Source: Pseudomonadota bacterium
Lineage (GTDB): Bacteria > Pseudomonadota > Gammaproteobacteria > Burkholderiales > SG8-39
NCBI GenBank assembly: GCA_021825225.1
Contig: JAKAIH010000045.1
Location: 1 to 10,614, forward strand
DNA: 10,614 bases
Reading direction: 5' to 3'
In this document: positions 6,809 through 10,614 of the stretch, piece after piece
How the letters are laid out: each line of letters opens with the position of its first letter
How positions within the stretch are numbered: the first letter of the stretch is position 1
Notes under the pieces: generated by a model
Seen by the model: only the letters and a program-made list of their open reading frames with translations
Told to the model about the DNA's origin: nothing
The model's database searches: none
Program-made: the position numbers and the translations under genes

Positions 6809-7764
6809 AGCGCTTAGCCATTGCATTTTTGTTCGTAATATTTGCCGGCGCCGCTGCGGCGCAAGGAAGCTATCCCACGAAACCGATACACCTGATCGTC
6901 GGCTACGCGGCGGGCGGGCCGACCGACATCGTCGCGCGCCTGGTCGCGGCGAAGATGACGGAATCCCTCGGCCAGCCGGTGGTCGTCGAAAACAAACCCG
7001 GCGCCGGCAGCAACATCGCTTCAGAATATGTCGTCAAGAGCGCGCCCGACGGCTACACCCTGCTGGTCGGCTCGATCGCCAACGCGACCAACATGGTCGT
7101 CTACAAGCATCTCACTTATGACACGCTGCGCGACCTCGCGCCGATCTCGCAGCTGATGAGCGCGCCCTCGGTGCTCGTGGTGAATCCCGGGTTTCCGCCG
7201 AAAAACCTGCAGGAGCTGATCGCGCTGGCAAAGAAAAATCCGGGCAAGTATGCGTTCGCCTCCACCGGCAGCGGCGGCTCGCCCCACCTCGCCGGCGAAA
7301 TGCTGAAAATGCGCGCCGGTATCGACCTGATCCACGTGCCCTATAAGGGCGCGGCGCCGGCGCAGGCCGACCTGATCGGCGGCCAGGTGCAGATGGCGTT
7401 CGAGACCGCGCTGTCGGTAGTGCCACATATAAAAAGCGGACAGCTGCGCGCAATCGCAGTAGCCGCGAACAAGCGCCTTGCACAACTGCCCGATGTCCCG
7501 ACCATGGCCGAAGCCGGCCTGCCCGATTTCGAGGTGTCGAGCTGGAACGGCCTGTTCGCGCCGGCGAAGACACCGCCGGAAATCATCGCGCGCGTGCGTG
7601 AGGCAGCAGTGAAAGCGCTGGCCGCGCCGGACGTGCGCGAGAAGCTGACCGCACAGGGCGCCGAAGCCATCGGCAGCACGCCCGAGCAATTCCGCGCCTA
7701 TATCCAGGCCGAAATCGATAAATGGGGACCGGTCGCCCGCGCCTCCGGCGCGCGCGTCGATTAA
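6805..7764 (+). CDS. Periplasmic Bug/TctC-family solute-binding protein (second copy)
   Basis: A 319-residue exported receptor of the same family as the product of 2432-3421. The signal peptide spans about residues 1-19 (KR start, hydrophobic core, cleavage near AAAA/QGSYP). The mature protein shows YPTKPIHLIVGYAAGG, PTDIVAR, NKPGAGSNIASE and APDGYTLLVGS, with the later HVPYKGAAPAQADLIGG and LPDVPTMAEAGLPDFE blocks also typical. By eye it is about half identical to the first copy, aligned from end to end including similar C-termini. The two are therefore paralogues but not a recent duplication, and may bind different ligands. Its ATG overlaps the synthetase stop (ATGA) behind a strong ribosome binding site. 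A stem-loop follows its stop. Confidence 0.93.
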   Translation: MKRLAIAFLFVIFAGAAAAQGSYPTKPIHLIVGYAAGGPTDIVARLVAAKMTESLGQPVVVENKPGAGSNIASEYVVKSAPDGYTLLVGSIANATNMVVYKHLTYDTLRDLAPISQLMSAPSVLVVNPGFPPKNLQELIALAKKNPGKYAFASTGSGGSPHLAGEMLKMRAGIDLIHVPYKGAAPAQADLIGGQVQMAFETALSVVPHIKSGQLRAIAVAANKRLAQLPDVPTMAEAGLPDFEVSSWNGLFAPAKTPPEIIARVREAAVKALAAPDVREKLTAQGAEAIGSTPEQFRAYIQAEIDKWGPVARASGARVD

Positions 7765-7770
7765 GACTCC

Positions 7771-7807
7771 ACAAGCAAACGAGGGGGGGCAGCTCCCCTC
7801 GTCTTGT
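7771..7807 (+). other. Stem-loop between second Bug gene and acyl-CoA dehydrogenase
   Basis: An inner 8-bp stem (7779-7786 with 7795-7802) is extended by a 5-bp outer stem (7771-7775 with 7803-7807) across a three-base bulge. The hairpin is strong but is followed by CACTCTAGC, not a T run, so it is not a standard intrinsic terminator. It may be a partial terminator, a Rho-linked site or an mRNA 3'-end stabiliser that lowers expression of the dehydrogenase relative to the binding protein. Confidence 0.6.
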
Positions 7808-7837
7808 CACTCTAGCTAGCGTCGCCAGGAAAACAAT

Positions 7838-8986
7838 ATGAACTTTCAACTTTCGCCCGAGCAGGAAGAGTTCCGCGTGGCGGTGCGCCGCTTCGCCGAA
7901 CGCCACCTGAAGGCCGGCGCGCACGCGCGCGCCCACAGCGTCGAATATCCCTGGGACGTGGCCAAACTCATGGCGGCGCAGGGCCTGCTCGGCATCACCA
8001 TGCCCGAAGCCGACGGCGGCCAGGGCGGCACGCTGATGGATGCGATCATCGCCATCGAGACCGTGGCCTCGGTCTGCCCGAGGAGCGCGGACGTGGTGCA
8101 GGCGGGCAATTTCGGGCCGGTACGCGTGCTCGCCGAATACGGCACGGCACTGCAAAAGGAGCGCTATCTCAAGCGCATCCTCGCGGGAGAGGGCCTGATC
8201 TCGGTCGGCATGACCGAGCCAGAGGCCGGCTCGGCCGTGACCGATCTCAAGACCAGCGCCACAGCGGAGGGCGACGGTTTTCGCATCAATGGCAGCAAGG
8301 TGTTCAGCACGCACGCGCCTTATGCCGACGTGATCCTCGCCTATGTGCGCTTCGGCCCCGGCGTGGGCGGCATCGGCTCGGTGCTGATCGACACCAAGGC
8401 CGAGGGCGTGCGCTTCGGCCAGCATTCTGCGTTCATGTCGGGCGAGGAATGGGCGCAGCTGTATTTCGACAACGTGTACGTGCCGCCGGAAATGGTGGTG
8501 CTCAGGGAAGGCGGCTTCAAGAAGCAGATCGCCGGCTTCAACGTCGAGCGCATCGGCAACACCGCGCGCTCGCTCGCGCTCGGCCGCTATGCGTTCGAGC
8601 AGGCGCGCGAATGGGCGCTGCAAAGAAAGCAGTTCGGACGCCTGCTGTGCGAGTTTCAGGGTCTGCAATGGAAGTTCGCCGATATGAAGATGAAACTCGA
8701 CGCGGGCCAGCTGCTGCTGTATCGCGCAGCGGCCAATGCCGACCGCGGCTTTCCGTCGGCCGAGGAAACCGCGATCGCCAAGGCGTTTTGCAATCAGGCC
8801 GGCTTCGACGTCGCCAACGAGGCGCTGCAGGTGATGGGCGGCATGGGCTACAGCCAGGAAGCGCTCGTCGAGTATTGCGTGCGCCGCTGCCGCGGCTGGA
8901 TGATCGCCGGCGGCTCGATCGAAATCCTCAAGAACCGCATCGCCGAAACCGTGTTCGGCCGCACCTTCTCTCAGCGGCCCTCCTGA
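7838..8986 (+). CDS. Acyl-CoA dehydrogenase family flavoprotein
   Basis: A 382-residue FAD enzyme expected to introduce an alpha-beta double bond into an acyl-CoA and pass electrons to ETF. The N-terminal helical domain (about 1-120) leads into GMTEPEAGSAVTDLKTSA (124-141) in the FAD/substrate-binding middle domain, then the C-terminal helical domain (about 230-376) with RKQFG (263-267) and ALQVMGGMGYS (329-339). The usual C-terminal catalytic Glu (IYEGTSEI pattern) is replaced: the sequence reads IAGGSIEI (356-363). A Glu at 237 (NVERIG) aligns with the helix-G base of isovaleryl- and long-chain acyl-CoA dehydrogenases. AGGA seven bases before the ATG at 7838 is a modest ribosome binding site. 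The gene lies 73 bases after the second Bug gene, on the same strand, beyond a stem-loop. Its substrate is probably the product of the upstream synthetase or a derivative; this is inference. Confidence 0.92.
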   Translation: MNFQLSPEQEEFRVAVRRFAERHLKAGAHARAHSVEYPWDVAKLMAAQGLLGITMPEADGGQGGTLMDAIIAIETVASVCPRSADVVQAGNFGPVRVLAEYGTALQKERYLKRILAGEGLISVGMTEPEAGSAVTDLKTSATAEGDGFRINGSKVFSTHAPYADVILAYVRFGPGVGGIGSVLIDTKAEGVRFGQHSAFMSGEEWAQLYFDNVYVPPEMVVLREGGFKKQIAGFNVERIGNTARSLALGRYAFEQAREWALQRKQFGRLLCEFQGLQWKFADMKMKLDAGQLLLYRAAANADRGFPSAEETAIAKAFCNQAGFDVANEALQVMGGMGYSQEALVEYCVRRCRGWMIAGGSIEILKNRIAETVFGRTFSQRPS

Positions 8987-8989
8987 TCG

Positions 8990-9883
8990 CTACTTCGCCG
9001 GACGATTGACGAGCGCGATGCCCGCGCCGACCAGCAGCGCGGCGGCGAGAAACGCCGCGGAGAGCGGCTCGGACAGGAAGATCACGCCGAATGCGACGCC
9101 GAACAGCGGCGTAAGAAAAGAGAACACGGACAGCCTGCCGGCAAGATAGCGCGTCAGCAGCCAGAACCAGGCGAGATAACTGGCGAAGGCGACAACCACG
9201 CTCTGATAGGCGAGGCTCGCAATGACCTTGGGCGTGAGCGCGATGATGCCGGGCTCGCCCGCGGCCAGCGATGCGAGGGGCAGCACCAGCGCCGAGAACC
9301 CGAGCTGGTAGAACAGCGTCTTGGTCGCGCTGGCGAAACTGAGCTTGGTCGCACGCACCGTCACCGTGGTCGCCGCCCATAGCGCGGCCGCAATCACGCC
9401 GAAAGCGTCGCCGATCAAAGTCGAGCCCTTGGCGCTACCGAAACCGTCGGCGAATGCAAGCGCCACGCCGAGGAACGCCAGCGCCACGCCGCTCCACTGG
9501 GTCGCGCTGAGACGCTCGCCGGGCACGAACCATTGCAGTCCCAGCGCAGTAAGGCAGGGCGCGAGGTAGATGAACACGACCATGCGCGAAGCGGCCGTGT
9601 GGGAAAGGCCGACGTAGATGAACACGAACTCGGCGGCGAACAGCGCGCCCGCCGCCATGCCTCCCGCCAGCGTGCCGTCGCGGCGGAACAAGGGGATGCG
9701 GCGCAGCTGCGCCCAGATGAGCAGCAGGACCGCGGCGATGATCGAGCGCAGCCCCGCCTGCATGATCGGCGAAATGCCCGCGGCTGCGATCTTGATCGTG
9801 ATCTGGTTGAAGCCCCAGCACATGCACAGCACGATCATCATCGACACCGCCAGCGCATCTGCGGGTTTGCGCGCGGACGACAC
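8990..9883 (-). CDS. EamA/DMT-superfamily membrane transporter
   Basis: An inner-membrane protein of 297 residues with about ten hydrophobic helices in two homologous EamA halves (roughly 12-145 and 155-293), the standard size and plan of RhaT/YdcZ-like drug/metabolite exporters. Visible marks are CWGFNQITIK near the first helix, GLSHTAASRMVVFIYLAPCL (92-111), the half-ending VPGERLS (120-126), and in the second half SFLTPLFGVAFGVIFLSEPL (255-274). The substrate is not predictable; relatives export amino acids or metabolites. The start is GTG 9883 behind a weak AGGGA; later ATGs would cut into helix one. It lies 44 bases downstream of mlaF on the same strand and may be co-transcribed with it. 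It ends three bases from the convergent acyl-CoA dehydrogenase with no clear terminator between them. Confidence 0.9.
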   Translation of the reverse strand: MSSARKPADALAVSMMIVLCMCWGFNQITIKIAAAGISPIMQAGLRSIIAAVLLLIWAQLRRIPLFRRDGTLAGGMAAGALFAAEFVFIYVGLSHTAASRMVVFIYLAPCLTALGLQWFVPGERLSATQWSGVALAFLGVALAFADGFGSAKGSTLIGDAFGVIAAALWAATTVTVRATKLSFASATKTLFYQLGFSALVLPLASLAAGEPGIIALTPKVIASLAYQSVVVAFASYLAWFWLLTRYLAGRLSVFSFLTPLFGVAFGVIFLSEPLSAAFLAAALLVGAGIALVNRPAK

Positions 9884-9927
9884 GATCTAGGATTTCCCTG
9901 CGGCCCGAATTCGCATGCCGCGTGCCG

Positions 9928-10614
9928 CTATTTCAGACCGAGCTGTTGCGCGATTGGCTGGGCGGGATAATGAAATGCGATCGGCCCGTCCGGTTCGGCG
10001 TGGATGAACTGATGCACCACAGGATTGTCGGAGTCCAGCATCGCATCCGGCGTGCCTTCGCCGAGGACCACGCCGTCGGCAATGACGTACAGGTAGTCGA
10101 CCAGCTTGAGCGACTCGCTCACGTCGTAGGTGACGATGATGGACGTGGTGCCCAGCGCATCGTTCAGGCGGCGGATCAGGTCGGCGATCACGTTGAGCGA
10201 GATCGGGTCCAGGCCCGCGAACGGCTCGTCGTACATCGCCAGCATGGGATCGTGCACGATGGCGCGGGCGAGCGCGACGCGGCGCGCCATGCCGCCGGAG
10301 AGTTCGCTCGGCATGAGATTGCGCGCACCGCGCAGGCCGACCACGTGCAGCTTCATCAGGATCAGGGAACGAATCAGCTCCTCCGGTAGGTCGGAGTTTT
10401 CGCGCAACGGAAACGCGATGTTCTCGTACACCGAAAGGTCGGTGAACAGGCCGCCGGCCTGGAACATCATGCCCATCTTGCGCCGCAGCTGGTACAGGCT
10501 GTCGGTGTCGAGCTCGTGCACCAGCTGGCCGGCGACTTTGACCGAGCCCTGCGCCGGTTTCTCCTGCCCGCCGATCAGCCGCAGCAGCGTGGACTTGCCG
10601 CATCCGTTCGCCCC
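9928..10614 (-). CDS. mlaF: Phospholipid ABC transporter ATP-binding protein MlaF (5' end missing)
   Basis: The ATPase of the Mla-type retrograde/anterograde phospholipid transporter, which works at the inner membrane with permease MlaE and substrate-binding MlaD to keep outer-membrane lipid asymmetry. The frame is open to the right edge, giving 228 residues and starting exactly at Walker A (GANGCGKST, fragment 1-9); about 40 N-terminal residues lie outside. Other motifs are the Q-loop FQAGGLFTDLSVYEN (51-65), PSELSGGMARR (102-112), Walker B LAMYDEP (125-131) and D-loop GLDP (134-137). The block LRGARNLMPSELSGGMARR and the C-terminal DGPIAFHYPA are specific to MlaF among ABC ATPases. The H-loop position reads VTYDV (161-165), with Tyr163 instead of the usual His. 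The next gene on this strand is an EamA transporter, not mlaE. Confidence 0.93.
   Translation of the reverse strand, partial: GANGCGKSTLLRLIGGQEKPAQGSVKVAGQLVHELDTDSLYQLRRKMGMMFQAGGLFTDLSVYENIAFPLRENSDLPEELIRSLILMKLHVVGLRGARNLMPSELSGGMARRVALARAIVHDPMLAMYDEPFAGLDPISLNVIADLIRRLNDALGTTSIIVTYDVSESLKLVDYLYVIADGVVLGEGTPDAMLDSDNPVVHQFIHAEPDGPIAFHYPAQPIAQQLGLK

Larger units (their letters stand above)
2432..8986 (+). other. Probable catabolic operon: Bug, MmgE/PrpD, acyl-CoA synthetase, Bug, acyl-CoA dehydrogenase
   Basis: Five genes run in the same direction with no room for internal promoters among the first four. There is a 1-bp gap at 3422 and ATGA overlaps at 4742-4745 and 6805-6808; the fifth gene follows after 73 bases and a stem-loop. 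Capture of an acid in the periplasm, CoA activation, oxidation and a hydro-lyase-type step would form a coherent uptake and degradation route. No regulator, transporter membrane subunit, hydratase of the crotonase family or thiolase is in the window, so the route is incomplete here. The substrate is unknown. Confidence 0.7.

Noticed and set aside
3393..6826. Long minus-strand frames opposite the MmgE/PrpD and synthetase genes
   Set aside because: Antisense shadows with Arg/His/Gly-rich translations and no recognisable motifs; the + strand frames carry clear family signatures.
8957..8979. Stem GGCCGC/GCGGCC at the end of the acyl-CoA dehydrogenase gene as a shared convergent terminator
   Set aside because: The stem is only 6 bp with an 11-base loop, lies within coding sequence and lacks a T run on either strand.
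1..10614. Search for tRNA genes, CRISPR arrays, insertion sequences and prophage attachment sites
   Set aside because: No T-loop/acceptor patterns, regularly spaced repeats, transposase motifs or terminal inverted repeats were seen by eye.

Overview
The window looks like chromosomal DNA from a high-GC betaproteobacterium, most likely Burkholderiales or a close relative. The signs are two periplasmic Bug/TctC-type solute-binding proteins (a family greatly expanded in that group), an MlaF-type ATPase, a betaproteobacterial-style chorismate synthase, and strongly GC-biased third codon positions throughout. No mobile elements, CRISPR arrays, tRNA or rRNA genes were seen.

Layout. (1) 1-140 (+): the 3' end of a small Ala/Gly-rich protein with a Thr-rich tail. 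A gene-free stretch follows, ending in a strong intrinsic terminator (438-467) that reads on the + strand. (2) 490-2227 (-): a CBS-domain-pair protein followed by aroC (chorismate synthase). (3) 2228-2431: a divergent intergenic region. (4) 2432-7764 (+): a tightly packed four-gene unit, Bug protein / MmgE-PrpD family enzyme / NDP-forming acyl-CoA synthetase / second Bug protein. Its junctions are a 1-bp gap and two ATGA overlaps. After a stem-loop, an acyl-CoA dehydrogenase follows on the same strand (7838-8986). (5) 8990-9883 (-): an EamA/DMT-family membrane transporter, converging on the dehydrogenase with a 3-bp gap. (6) 9928-10614 (-): most of mlaF, the ATPase of a phospholipid-trafficking ABC transporter, cut by the right edge just inside Walker A.

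How the genes may work together. The 2432-8986 block reads as a catabolic module. Periplasmic Bug proteins would capture a small organic acid, the ADP/GDP-forming ligase would make its CoA thioester, and the dehydrogenase would introduce a double bond. The MmgE/PrpD enzyme would perform a dehydration, hydration, isomerisation or decarboxylation step. The substrate cannot be read from sequence, and no TctA/TctB membrane partners are present in the window.

The points most worth a second look are the unassigned pathway, an acyl-CoA dehydrogenase whose catalytic glutamate appears to sit in the isovaleryl-CoA-dehydrogenase position, a tyrosine in place of the H-loop histidine of MlaF, and mlaF being followed by a DMT transporter instead of mlaE. 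I found no convincing evidence of a wholly new type of system; most of the window is ordinary metabolism and transport.
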